IMG/VR virus record: IMGVR_UViG_3300024273_001103
Location: 1 to 25,350 of that record
Source of the DNA: a virus
DNA length: 25,350 bases
Reading direction: 5' to 3' (one strand)
Shown: positions 10,301-17,119 of the stretch, piece after piece
Layout: each line of letters starts with the position of its first letter
Numbering within the stretch: position 1 is the stretch's first letter
Translations under genes and position numbers: made by a program
The notes under the pieces: model-generated
What the model was told of the DNA's origin: nothing
Databases searched by the model: none
Seen by the model: the letters and a program-made list of their open reading frames with translations, nothing else

Positions 10301-11804
10301 ACTTTGCCATTCTTGGAACGTTATCCCAAGGCCTTAATATTTGATTAGACTCTACTGCTCCTCCTACTATTTCGTTCTCTATTTCAAATGTAGTTGTTAA
10401 TACTCCATTAATTGTGTAATCCGCTCTTTTTAATGTTTCAACAGTATACACTGCTTGGCTGTTTGATTCTTTATACAGTAAATCAACTTCACTAACTTCT
10501 TCAGATCCCCAGTTAATATTTTCAATTATAAGTTTCCTAATATTATTAACCATGCCTGTGTTGTGGCCATCCGATGATAAGTACTCAAATTTGCTGCCAA
10601 TAAAAGCTACACCTGTAAATGGAGAAAAACAAGAGTATTCGTTATCTATATATTTCCATCTATAAGCAAACCTAGGAAAAACGTATTCAAATAATGGCTC
10701 TTTCTCTACAATCAAGCAGTCCCATGTTACAGGAGATGCGAATATTTGTATATCATTTGTTATAGATAATATTTTTATAGTTACTGTGGTATTATTTACT
10801 TCATCTATTAAAGCCCGTATGGAATAATTGAACGCTTCATTAGCTTCATTAGTATATGATCCTGATAGTATAATTATAGAATTTGGCTCTTGAGACCACG
10901 ATGGGACTAATTGGCTTACGACTATTTGATTTTTACCATTGTAATTAAGAGGCAGGTTGCTATCTGCATAATAATTAGGGTCTAAAGCAACATTATCCGA
11001 CCATCGCCCAAAAGTAGGTAAAGATTCAGTAATCCCTGGAGCAGCAGGAACGTCGGGAACATACGTAAAGTTTTCTAAAGTGCCAGTAGAACCGCTAACT
11101 GTATAGGTAGTGGAAACCGGCGTAGTTCCAGTGCCTGGTTGATCAACCCCAAACAATGAAGGGGACATGTTTAAAGTTAAGGATGGCAGGGGAGATTTTT
11201 TAATCACAGTGACATCCGCCTCTGTAAAATCAGGTTGGCCTATTAAGTTTGTTGAATATGTATTTTGGGAAGGAATCCATAAAGGTATTTTTGTTTGAGT
11301 TACAAAATTTATAGAACCTGTTTTGAATTTGTCAATATTTATTTTCTTTGGCTCAGTTTGATCATCTGTCCAAAATAAAAACTTACTGATTATGTTTATA
11401 CCAGTAATACGATAGCCCGTTGAAAATTTTAATATATTTTGAGTATCAACTAATATAGGAGATACTGTATTTGAAGTCTGATCATACTCTGCAATAACAC
11501 TAGTTGTATCGCTGGCTATAAACCAGTATATTTTTTCACTAGCGCTGTCTCTATACGTGCCTATACATTCCGCATTAGGTAAATCACTTATATAGTTAGT
11601 AGTCCAGCTTTCATCCGCTCCACTAGAAGTTTTAAACCGTAGTTCTGAGTTACCTTTTATATTTTGCAAAGCGCCAACGTCACTGCCATCGGAATTTGCT
11701 AAGTCTAAGTTTAAAGCATCCCTATATTCCCCGTTCGGAACTAATCGTTCGTCAAGGTCTTTGTTCATTCTCCCCGATTGGAAAACTCTAACAAACTCTC
11801 CCAT
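7377..11804 (-). CDS. Large tail stabilisation protein (P22 gp10-like), 1475 aa
   Basis: The N-terminus carries the hallmark of phage tail stabilisation (tail needle/tube) proteins: GRMNKDLDERLVPNGEYRDA at residues 11-30, with ALNL just after. A second familiar block, GNRLVYGNYLQNYN, lies at about 505-520. The protein is beta-rich, with many Tyr/Trp/Asp strands consistent with a beta-propeller or hub. A Cys pair (CPWKYPGEC) occurs near residue 875, and two Cys lie near the C-terminus. P22 gp10 is about 470 residues, so this is roughly three times longer; crAss-like and related Bacteroidetes phages carry enlarged versions. It should sit below the ring proteins in the tail and hold the fibre proteins. 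Its start lies 3 bases after the stop of the connector gene, so the two are probably translationally coupled. Confidence 0.85.
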   Translation of the reverse strand: MGEFVRVFQSGRMNKDLDERLVPNGEYRDALNLDLANSDGSDVGALQNIKGNSELRFKTSSGADESWTTNYISDLPNAECIGTYRDSASEKIYWFIASDTTSVIAEYDQTSNTVSPILVDTQNILKFSTGYRITGINIISKFLFWTDDQTEPKKINIDKFKTGSINFVTQTKIPLWIPSQNTYSTNLIGQPDFTEADVTVIKKSPLPSLTLNMSPSLFGVDQPGTGTTPVSTTYTVSGSTGTLENFTYVPDVPAAPGITESLPTFGRWSDNVALDPNYYADSNLPLNYNGKNQIVVSQLVPSWSQEPNSIIILSGSYTNEANEAFNYSIRALIDEVNNTTVTIKILSITNDIQIFASPVTWDCLIVEKEPLFEYVFPRFAYRWKYIDNEYSCFSPFTGVAFIGSKFEYLSSDGHNTGMVNNIRKLIIENINWGSEEVSEVDLLYKESNSQAVYTVETLKRADYTINGVLTTTFEIENEIVGGAVESNQILRPWDNVPRMAKSQEITGNRLVYGNYLQNYNVDSVSLNTAAFSQPHPNSDDESTTNLPISSVKSLRTYQAGIVFKDDYGRETPVFTNKTAAVTFPIANSNSVNKLSITPTGDAPSWASSYKVFIKEGATEYYNIALDRYYYSDDGNVWLSFPSSERNKVDEETYLILKKQHATSQAVDALYKYKVLAIESEAPSFIKINNKSIGRAECAILGNSKPQLDSIFFIFDGPTIDSNPNFRDGFNSNSSLRISTDNFSTKTYKIASGGPTGTGNEYAVQLDKALGNEAFWLNNLPEDAPIVITLFEEETQDLPEFAGRFFVKINRDFGFDKNIIDTFPIQETDYAIKNSFPVSSQINKGNGDMSQDAVWYDQGNTSGRTANEKPHGNVCPWKYPGECSDNTKFTVMVHGLLNDKDDPTKWLNGTMAGINEVGTIIRFADAAGVFGKPYVIKATTRQFKRRGLNKTNDNFGEFANGRNQWDIELEEPYSDQDLFTNRLGSNPITEIQILEKVQKDGNKTLSTSNPAIFETEPKKGVDLDFYYEASSAFDIADYNTTKVIDWFNVFAFGNGVESNRIRDDYNEVTIDKGPKVSTILDEPYAAERRGSGMIFSQIYNSTSGVNRLNQFVQALPITKDLNPIYGTIQKLHSRDTDLISLCEDKCLRILANKDALYNADGNANVTSNNNVLGQAVPYSGEFGISKNPESFAAYGFRTYFTDKNRGAVIRLSMDGITNIATNGMSSFFADNLRTSTTAIGSYDDDKDLYNLTLNNLSPYWQSKLSSDATYQLNEGCSAATPLVLNTTVSFMEGVGGWTSRKDFIKEAGITLNNIYYTFKNGLLWQHGSNSLYNNFYGTQYISSFNAIINEMPQVVKGFSALNYTGTQSRVVEYQNNSKWYSIAEVNANQLIPTASQQKNAGWFVNYVKTDLEGGEIKEFQKKEGKYFNYIKPLSVFNDCEVIGAGIGTPISSSGDAQEYFFTVNIDTTCSTPILPS

Positions 11805-11807
11805 ATA

Positions 11808-12719
11808 CTAGTGTTTTATGATCTTAGATTTGTTACGCATAACCTGAGTAATTTCCTCTATCTTAATATTAGATAATCTTAGCTTTGCGTTCCTTTTAGC
11901 AGCTGCTCTTTCTTTCTTGAACCTAGATACTAAATACTCTGGCGTATTAGCCCTTGTAGATAATATCGCGTACGCTATGTACTTATATAAAGCTTCTTCT
12001 GCGAATTTATGAACAGTCATATCCTCATCATTACCTCCAATACCATCTGAGATATATTTCAGCGTAACAATTCTACCAACAAATGATGAATCAAAGAATA
12101 TTACTCCTTGAAGTTGATCTATATAAAATACACCATTTACTTGAGCTTGCTGTGGAGATATGCCATACCTTCTGCCATAGTTTCTGAGGTAGGTTACATC
12201 TGTAGGAATTACATCATCAACATTTACGCTTGTGGACGTGGAGTTTTGAAATCTTTTTTGAGTCTCTGATGATTGAGCAGATATAACTTCCTGATCTTGT
12301 TCGTCAAACAGGTATTCATAGTTTGCGTCTTGCAATATAGGAAAAGGGTTGCTTGTGTTTATGGCAGGATATATAACTCTTTCAATACCAGCGCCGTCTA
12401 TCCATGTAAGCTTCACATAGTTAACATAATCCTTAGGTAGTATAAAGTTTAAATTTGGTCCAATCTCAATTTCTTGGCTTTTAACCGAAGGTAGAATATC
12501 AAAACTAAATTCCTGTAATCCACGTTGAGCATGAAACGCTACGTCTGTTCTTTTTGCTTTAGGTATAATCTTTTCTTCACCTACGTATGATATAATAAAG
12601 TTATTTATAATATCTTTTATACTGGTGAATTGATAATTGCCATAATCCTCATCCCAGCTATTCCAAATACCATCTGGACCTAAGTAATATTGTTCATCTG
12701 TTTTTAACGGTAGGCTCAT
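11808..12719 (-). CDS. Tail tubular / ring (head-completion) protein, 303 aa
   Basis: The N-terminal part (about 30-80) is helical with the sequence AKRTDVAFHAQRGLQEFSFD, typical of adaptor or ring proteins of the P22 gp4 / T7 gp11 kind, including the crAss-like 'tail tubular protein'. A beta region follows (LPKDYVNYVKLTW at about 95-107, with an aromatic strand near 190-215). The C-terminal helix (about 230-300) is basic (RFKKERAAAKRNAKLR). It lies in a four-gene run: connector-like protein, this protein, tail stabilisation protein, receptor-type protein. The spacing is 3 bases on each side. It probably forms a dodecameric ring between portal and tail. The family call is from memory of conserved blocks, not a search. 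Confidence 0.8.
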   Translation of the reverse strand: MSLPLKTDEQYYLGPDGIWNSWDEDYGNYQFTSIKDIINNFIISYVGEEKIIPKAKRTDVAFHAQRGLQEFSFDILPSVKSQEIEIGPNLNFILPKDYVNYVKLTWIDGAGIERVIYPAINTSNPFPILQDANYEYLFDEQDQEVISAQSSETQKRFQNSTSTSVNVDDVIPTDVTYLRNYGRRYGISPQQAQVNGVFYIDQLQGVIFFDSSFVGRIVTLKYISDGIGGNDEDMTVHKFAEEALYKYIAYAILSTRANTPEYLVSRFKKERAAAKRNAKLRLSNIKIEEITQVMRNKSKIIKH

Positions 12720-12722
12720 ATG

Positions 12723-13454
12723 TTATGATTTTTCTTGTTGGATAGTTTCTTGTTCTTCTTGATTCATAACTTGATACAAGTTTAAATCTTTTATTAGTAT
12801 ACCAGCTAATTCTAGTATTTTTATAACAAGATCTGCTTCCTCTGATGGGTGCAGTTCGAAGTCTACGGAATTATTAGCATTGTATAATGGCTCATTAAAT
12901 ACAATCTGATAAGCCCATTTAACTGTTGCTGGTTTTTTTATGTATTGGTAATCTACTAAGGCTGTATCTGTAATTTCAGAATTGCCATACACTTTAATCC
13001 CGTTTGTATTAGAAGTGAAAACTGGGCGCGTATTTGTAGGTTTTGTTAATGGAGAAGAATTTATGTACAAAAACTCATTAGCATTAATACGTTCCGCTTC
13101 TATTTGTTCTGTAGAAGAGACGCCAAATGAGTTGGTTGTAGTATTTTTATAAACGATAGACCCTAACCTATATACATCACTAGGAGCTACGAAATAGCTT
13201 CCTGGACGTGTAGGAGTCCCTATTGTTTCAAATATATTTATTTTTTCATTAAGTAAAGTGAGCATGTCTGAATACTCTGTACTATTACCCGGCACTCTGC
13301 CAAATTGATTTATATCGTAAAAGTATTGTTCAAATAAATCTTGTTGTGCTTGGTTAGCAAATAAGTTAAATTCTTGAGCGGTTACATACCCTCTTTGTTC
13401 TTTATTGAGTATACCAAGTACTCTTTGATAAACAGTATTTACGCTTATTGCCAT
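12723..13454 (-). CDS. Head-tail connector / ring protein, 243 aa
   Basis: The N-terminal helices (residues 1-55) contain GYVTAQEFNLFANQAQQDLF, a block I associate with connector-type proteins of Bacteroidetes and marine podoviruses. The middle is beta-rich (PSDVYRLGSIVYKN at about 92-105). The C-terminal region has DFELHPSEEADLVIKILELA, followed by a helix and a Gln/Glu tail. It opens the tail module: an RNA hairpin lies about 27 bases upstream, and the ring protein gene follows after 3 bases. I infer a second ring or adaptor protein at the portal vertex. The leader before the ATG is A-rich (aataataaaaaataaatt) with no Shine-Dalgarno sequence. Confidence 0.78.
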   Translation of the reverse strand: MAISVNTVYQRVLGILNKEQRGYVTAQEFNLFANQAQQDLFEQYFYDINQFGRVPGNSTEYSDMLTLLNEKINIFETIGTPTRPGSYFVAPSDVYRLGSIVYKNTTTNSFGVSSTEQIEAERINANEFLYINSSPLTKPTNTRPVFTSNTNGIKVYGNSEITDTALVDYQYIKKPATVKWAYQIVFNEPLYNANNSVDFELHPSEEADLVIKILELAGILIKDLNLYQVMNQEEQETIQQEKS

Positions 13455-13480
13455 AATTTATTTTTTATTATTTATAGTAA

Positions 13481-13505
13481 TTAAGCCGCCTTTAAGACGG
13501 CTTAA
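13481..13505 (-). terminator. Intergenic RNA hairpin before tail module
   Basis: The minus-strand RNA can form a 10-base-pair stem (arms 13496-13505 and 13481-13490) with a 5-base loop. One pair (13497/13489) is G·U in the minus-strand RNA but a C/A mismatch on the plus strand, so the structure is intact only in the transcript of these genes. The bases after the stem are A-rich, not a U-run, so this may be an mRNA 3'-end stabiliser, processing site or attenuator and not a classical terminator. It lies between the 272-residue gene and the connector gene. Confidence 0.55.
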
Positions 13506-13521
13506 CCTCTATAAAAGGTAA

Positions 13522-14340
13522 CTATTTAAGTTTCTTTAATATTGCTTTGTAAACTTCCATACCGTCATCAGTCTTAAAGAAAGACGCTAATGCAGAATAA
13601 GGATGTTCGTCAAATGGTATTGTCATTAGTTTTCTACCTCCTTCTCCATACGTGAAAGTACGTTGATCAGAAGATAAACTTAAAATTCCTGCTTCTACCG
13701 CTTTTGCTCCTGTATTCCTTAGTTGAATATGATCATCAGCTGCTAGTTCTATAAATAACACTGGATTTCGCTTAGCAAATATCATTAGATCTCTTTTTAA
13801 TTCATTAGAGGATAGTTGTGTAACTTTTTCTCCAAATTCAGATCTTAATATAGCTTCTGCGTGATCCACATTTAAGTTTTTAGCTGTCGTAAGAGCTTCT
13901 AATTCTAATTCAATCCAATCAATCTGGTTTACAGAATCTTTCTCTTTATCAAGCTCCTTGTAAACGCGATTTAATAATGGATGATATAGTGATAATAATT
14001 GTTGCAATGCAACGTGTTCTTTAGGAACAGTCAAAGTCCCGTTTTTCATTACAATTCTACCTAATGTTGCTTCTCCTTTTTGTTCATCCGCAAACGGTGA
14101 CTTTTGGTTTGTAGCATACCTAAGTTCTCTTTGGTAACCTGATTCGCTATCAAAATATAGCAAAGGCTTACTTCTTGAGTGCTTAGAAGATAGTGTAAAA
14201 ATTAATGGAGATTTACCTGTTATAAGAAAGTATGTTCTTTCTTTGTATTCCCATTTTGGTTTTGAAGGCGCTTTTGCAGCCGACATTACTTGTGGTTGAG
14301 GAGCAATCTCAACTTTATTTGCTGTAACTTGTTTTGCCAT
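13522..14340 (-). CDS. Conserved phage protein of unknown function, 272 aa
   Basis: I recall similar proteins next to major capsid genes in marine phages, but not a named function. The N-terminus (1-35) is Ala/Lys/Pro-rich and probably flexible. Residues about 36-100 are beta-rich (YFLITGKSPLIFTLSSKHSR, then LLYFDSESGYQRELRYATNQ). Residues about 110-200 are helical and acidic, and the C-terminal region contains FTYGEGGRKLMTIPFDEHPY, then a helix. There is no signal, membrane segment or catalytic motif. It is the only gene with a strong hairpin on each side, so its dosage may be set apart from capsid and tail genes. A head accessory, decoration or completion role is possible. A nucleic-acid-binding role cannot be excluded given its charged patches. 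Confidence 0.75.
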   Translation of the reverse strand: MAKQVTANKVEIAPQPQVMSAAKAPSKPKWEYKERTYFLITGKSPLIFTLSSKHSRSKPLLYFDSESGYQRELRYATNQKSPFADEQKGEATLGRIVMKNGTLTVPKEHVALQQLLSLYHPLLNRVYKELDKEKDSVNQIDWIELELEALTTAKNLNVDHAEAILRSEFGEKVTQLSSNELKRDLMIFAKRNPVLFIELAADDHIQLRNTGAKAVEAGILSLSSDQRTFTYGEGGRKLMTIPFDEHPYSALASFFKTDDGMEVYKAILKKLK

Positions 14341-14376
14341 GATATAATATAATTAAATAATTTTAAAAAGTAATAA

Positions 14377-14403
14377 TTACCCCCGCTAATACAACGAGGG
14401 TAA
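14377..14403 (-). terminator. Terminator-like hairpin after major capsid gene
   Basis: In minus-strand RNA the arms 14395-14403 and 14377-14385 pair over 9 bases with a 9-base loop. The pair 14397/14383 is U·G in that RNA but A/C on the plus strand, so the hairpin belongs to the minus transcript. It is followed by a U-rich stretch (ttattacttttt). It starts about 20 bases after the capsid stop codon, where terminators that isolate high capsid expression are usual in phages. Partial read-through is expected, since the following gene shows no promoter I can recognise. Confidence 0.65.
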
Positions 14404-14422
14404 AGATTACATTAATTTAAGC

Positions 14423-15841
14423 TTAAGCGATTTTCTTCAATAACACAAAGTTATTTGCTGCTTGTACGCACAAACATCTTTCTGATAAGAAGTGAACGTT
14501 CATTGCATCCTCGTCGCTTGTGTAGTTTCCACCAACAGATCCCGTAATCCAAGATTTCATCTTTCTATCGTCAGCTTCAGAAGCTCTATAACGGATATGT
14601 AAGAATGGTCTTGAAATATTTTGACCTAATTGTTGATCGTAAACTGTAGAAGTTCCAGCTGGTACAATTACACCTTCAATATCTCCAACTAATCCACGAG
14701 TGGTAGCGTCGTTTAAATATTTCCAGTCAGTTTTGTAAAAGTCATAAGAACCTCTTCTAAATCCTGAGAAACCTAAGTTTAAAGCCATATCCTCATTATT
14801 GTCGAATACACCATAAGATGTTCCTCCAGTTCCGTAAGAATTCTGAGCAGCAAGCATATTGTCAATCCCTAAAGACGTTGAACGATTTAAGAATAGCATG
14901 TTCTCTTCAATAGATCCTTGTTTGTCTAATTCTTGCAAGATAGTATCGAAATCTGCAAGCCCATCTGCGCCGCCAAAATCAGTATCTGAATAAACTAAAC
15001 CTCTATTCTCTAATGCCGAGAATAAACCGTCAGAACCAGTAATTTGAGTTCCAGCAGCGGTTCCAAAACCAGCAGCAGGAGTAATAGGGCTAGCTGCTTT
15101 TTCAGCCTCTAACATACTCATTTCTAATTGGTCTTCAAAACGAATTCTAGATTCATGCTCAGACTTTAAATACCATAAGTATCCAGAAGTTCCAGCTTCA
15201 GTAGTAACTTCAACCCATCCAATTTGAGCAGTATCAGAACCGTTCACATTGTACTTATCTCTTAAGATAATTGGTTTGTTGCTGAATTGCTCAAAAGCCG
15301 CATCAACAGAAGTACCTGCATTAGAAGTTCCTTTTGCATATTCAGAACCGTATACAAATATTTTTCCTGCTGCAGAAACAGTAAGAGCACCTTGGTAACC
15401 AGCAACTGTTAATGTAGCAACGCCTGCTGCGACAGATACTGCAGATACATAAGCTTTTTCAACTGTTAATCCATCCGCTGTAGAAACAACGATAGTAGCT
15501 CCTGGGCCAATAACGTTTTGAGAAACACCGCCAGCAAGCGCTGGTATAACAACTGTGGTAGCTGTAACCGCTACTGGGTTGTATGCAATGTGTAATCTAC
15601 CTTGTTCAGACCAAACTACTTGATCAGAAGCCATAGGCATCTCAGCACCCACCATGCGCAAGAATCCAGAGATAGTACGGTTTCCGTATCTCTCTACTTC
15701 TTTCTCATATACTTCTGGTAAGAATTGTTGAGTGAAATCCATATCTGCCAAAGCAAGATAATTGTCGTTAAATAATGTTTGTGTAGGACGTGGCGTTAAA
15801 TGTGCTAATGCGCCAACACTTCCTGTAAATGATCCTGCCAT
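14423..15841 (-). CDS. Major capsid protein (HK97 fold)
   Basis: This 472-residue protein has the right place (after scaffold candidate, before connectors) and sequence style for an HK97-fold capsid protein. Residues 26-70 hold the N-terminal arm and early helix (DFTQQFLPEVYEKEVERYGN). A long helix follows near 225-250 (HESRIRFEDQLEMSMLEAEK), and residues 310-345 are spine-like. The C-terminal block has HIRYRASEADDRKMKSWITG, then HFLSERCLCVQAANNFVLLK, resembling capsid proteins of marine phages. Residues about 91-165 are strikingly Val/Ala/Gly/Thr-rich and look like an inserted beta domain, perhaps surface-exposed. The leader is A-rich (aaaacttaaaaattaaaaatt), and a terminator-like hairpin follows the stop, consistent with very high expression. 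Confidence 0.87.
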   Translation of the reverse strand: MAGSFTGSVGALAHLTPRPTQTLFNDNYLALADMDFTQQFLPEVYEKEVERYGNRTISGFLRMVGAEMPMASDQVVWSEQGRLHIAYNPVAVTATTVVIPALAGGVSQNVIGPGATIVVSTADGLTVEKAYVSAVSVAAGVATLTVAGYQGALTVSAAGKIFVYGSEYAKGTSNAGTSVDAAFEQFSNKPIILRDKYNVNGSDTAQIGWVEVTTEAGTSGYLWYLKSEHESRIRFEDQLEMSMLEAEKAASPITPAAGFGTAAGTQITGSDGLFSALENRGLVYSDTDFGGADGLADFDTILQELDKQGSIEENMLFLNRSTSLGIDNMLAAQNSYGTGGTSYGVFDNNEDMALNLGFSGFRRGSYDFYKTDWKYLNDATTRGLVGDIEGVIVPAGTSTVYDQQLGQNISRPFLHIRYRASEADDRKMKSWITGSVGGNYTSDEDAMNVHFLSERCLCVQAANNFVLLKKIA

Positions 15842-15863
15842 AATTTTTAATTTTTAAGTTTTG

Positions 15864-17087
15864 TTATTTTCTTGTTTTTACTCCAAACTTAGAAGATCCT
15901 GAAGAAGCAATTGACTTAAAGGACATACCCGAAGTTGGCTTGACGTTTTCATGAACGCCTCTTGGGTTCATATCAATGTTCTTCGAATTCTGTACACTTG
16001 TTTTCATAGCGTCGGTTTTACCCTGCTCATAAAAATGATTTGCAATTGCGTCTGCATTCATAGCTGTAAATAAAGACTTATGGTAACCTGCGGCGTCATT
16101 CATTTCATTTTTATCGTTCAAGAACTTCTTGACAAAATTATTGATATCCCCCTGGGTGTCTTTTACTTGATCTGCGTTTTTAACCTTGTATCGAAACTTC
16201 TTTTCCCCAACATTGAAATCAAAACCTTTGAAATCGCTAGAAAAAAGCTTTTCTGTTTTACTGTTAAACGTAGACACTTGATGTTCAGCTACTTTACTCG
16301 CTTCCTTGTTTTCTTCATTATAACGATTGAAAAAATCAACCGCTTTTTTTGTTTCTGGATTTAATTTAGATCCAGATTTTATTTCTTGATAGTACTTAGA
16401 TTTTAATCCGTCTAGGTAGCTCTTAGCTTCTGCTACTTCTTCTCTTCTAGCTAACTTCTTACGCCTTATGTCTCTTTCCTCATCTAAGTCTTCGTCGTAA
16501 GAAAAGTTATCTTCCATAAGGAAATCAACATCTTCTTTGTCTAAATGAGGTTTTGTTGCTTCGTAGTATTCTCTTAGCAATTGGTCCTCGTTTAACTGGC
16601 TATAATCTTGATTAAGCTTAACATAGTCCTCTAACGTCCCATTTGTTTCATTCATAAAATCAACGACCTTCTGAATATTCTCTGGTAATTCAATACCTAC
16701 AGATTGTTCTACAATCGCTTGTTCAACTTGCTCTTCAAGATCTTCTGCTGTCACTGCAACTTCCTCGTCAGTTATTTCTTCAAGGAAAGATTCTTTAACT
16801 AGAGCGGGGTATGGTTGTTGTGGTACTTCTTTTTCCGCTTCTGGAATAGAAGCCTGAGGCTTTACTTCATCTTGAATAGCTTCCTTTGCAATTGTTTTTT
16901 CCTCAACTTGAGGTTTGCTGAAATCAACCTTGTCAGCATTGTTTGATAAAGGAGCGTCTTCTTCTTTCTTGCTTAGCGATCCTAAATCAACCTTGATTAT
17001 CCCGTTGTCACCTAACGATACAGACGTAGGCTCTTCCGCTATGACTTCTTTAACAGCGGGCGCTTGTTGTTCTAATTCTTCTGTCAT
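15864..17087 (-). CDS. Putative capsid scaffolding protein, 407 aa
   Basis: The sequence is highly acidic and low in complexity over residues 1-135 (many Glu, Val, Gln, Pro), then predicted helical and charged over about 155-290 (HLDKEDVDFLMEDNFSYDED, then RDIRRKKLARREEVAEAKSY). The C-terminus (about 385-407) is basic and Ser/Gly-rich, ending in KFGVKTRK. Acidic, helical chains with a basic C-terminal tail that contacts the inner shell are typical of phage scaffolds. The position directly between portal and major capsid genes is the usual one. There is no HExxH or Ser-protease motif, so a fused maturation protease is not supported. The gap to the capsid gene is 22 bases and to the portal gene 32 bases. 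Confidence 0.8.
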   Translation of the reverse strand: MTEELEQQAPAVKEVIAEEPTSVSLGDNGIIKVDLGSLSKKEEDAPLSNNADKVDFSKPQVEEKTIAKEAIQDEVKPQASIPEAEKEVPQQPYPALVKESFLEEITDEEVAVTAEDLEEQVEQAIVEQSVGIELPENIQKVVDFMNETNGTLEDYVKLNQDYSQLNEDQLLREYYEATKPHLDKEDVDFLMEDNFSYDEDLDEERDIRRKKLARREEVAEAKSYLDGLKSKYYQEIKSGSKLNPETKKAVDFFNRYNEENKEASKVAEHQVSTFNSKTEKLFSSDFKGFDFNVGEKKFRYKVKNADQVKDTQGDINNFVKKFLNDKNEMNDAAGYHKSLFTAMNADAIANHFYEQGKTDAMKTSVQNSKNIDMNPRGVHENVKPTSGMSFKSIASSGSSKFGVKTRK

Positions 17088-17119
17088 GATAAAATATTAT
17101 ATAATTATTACTACTATTA

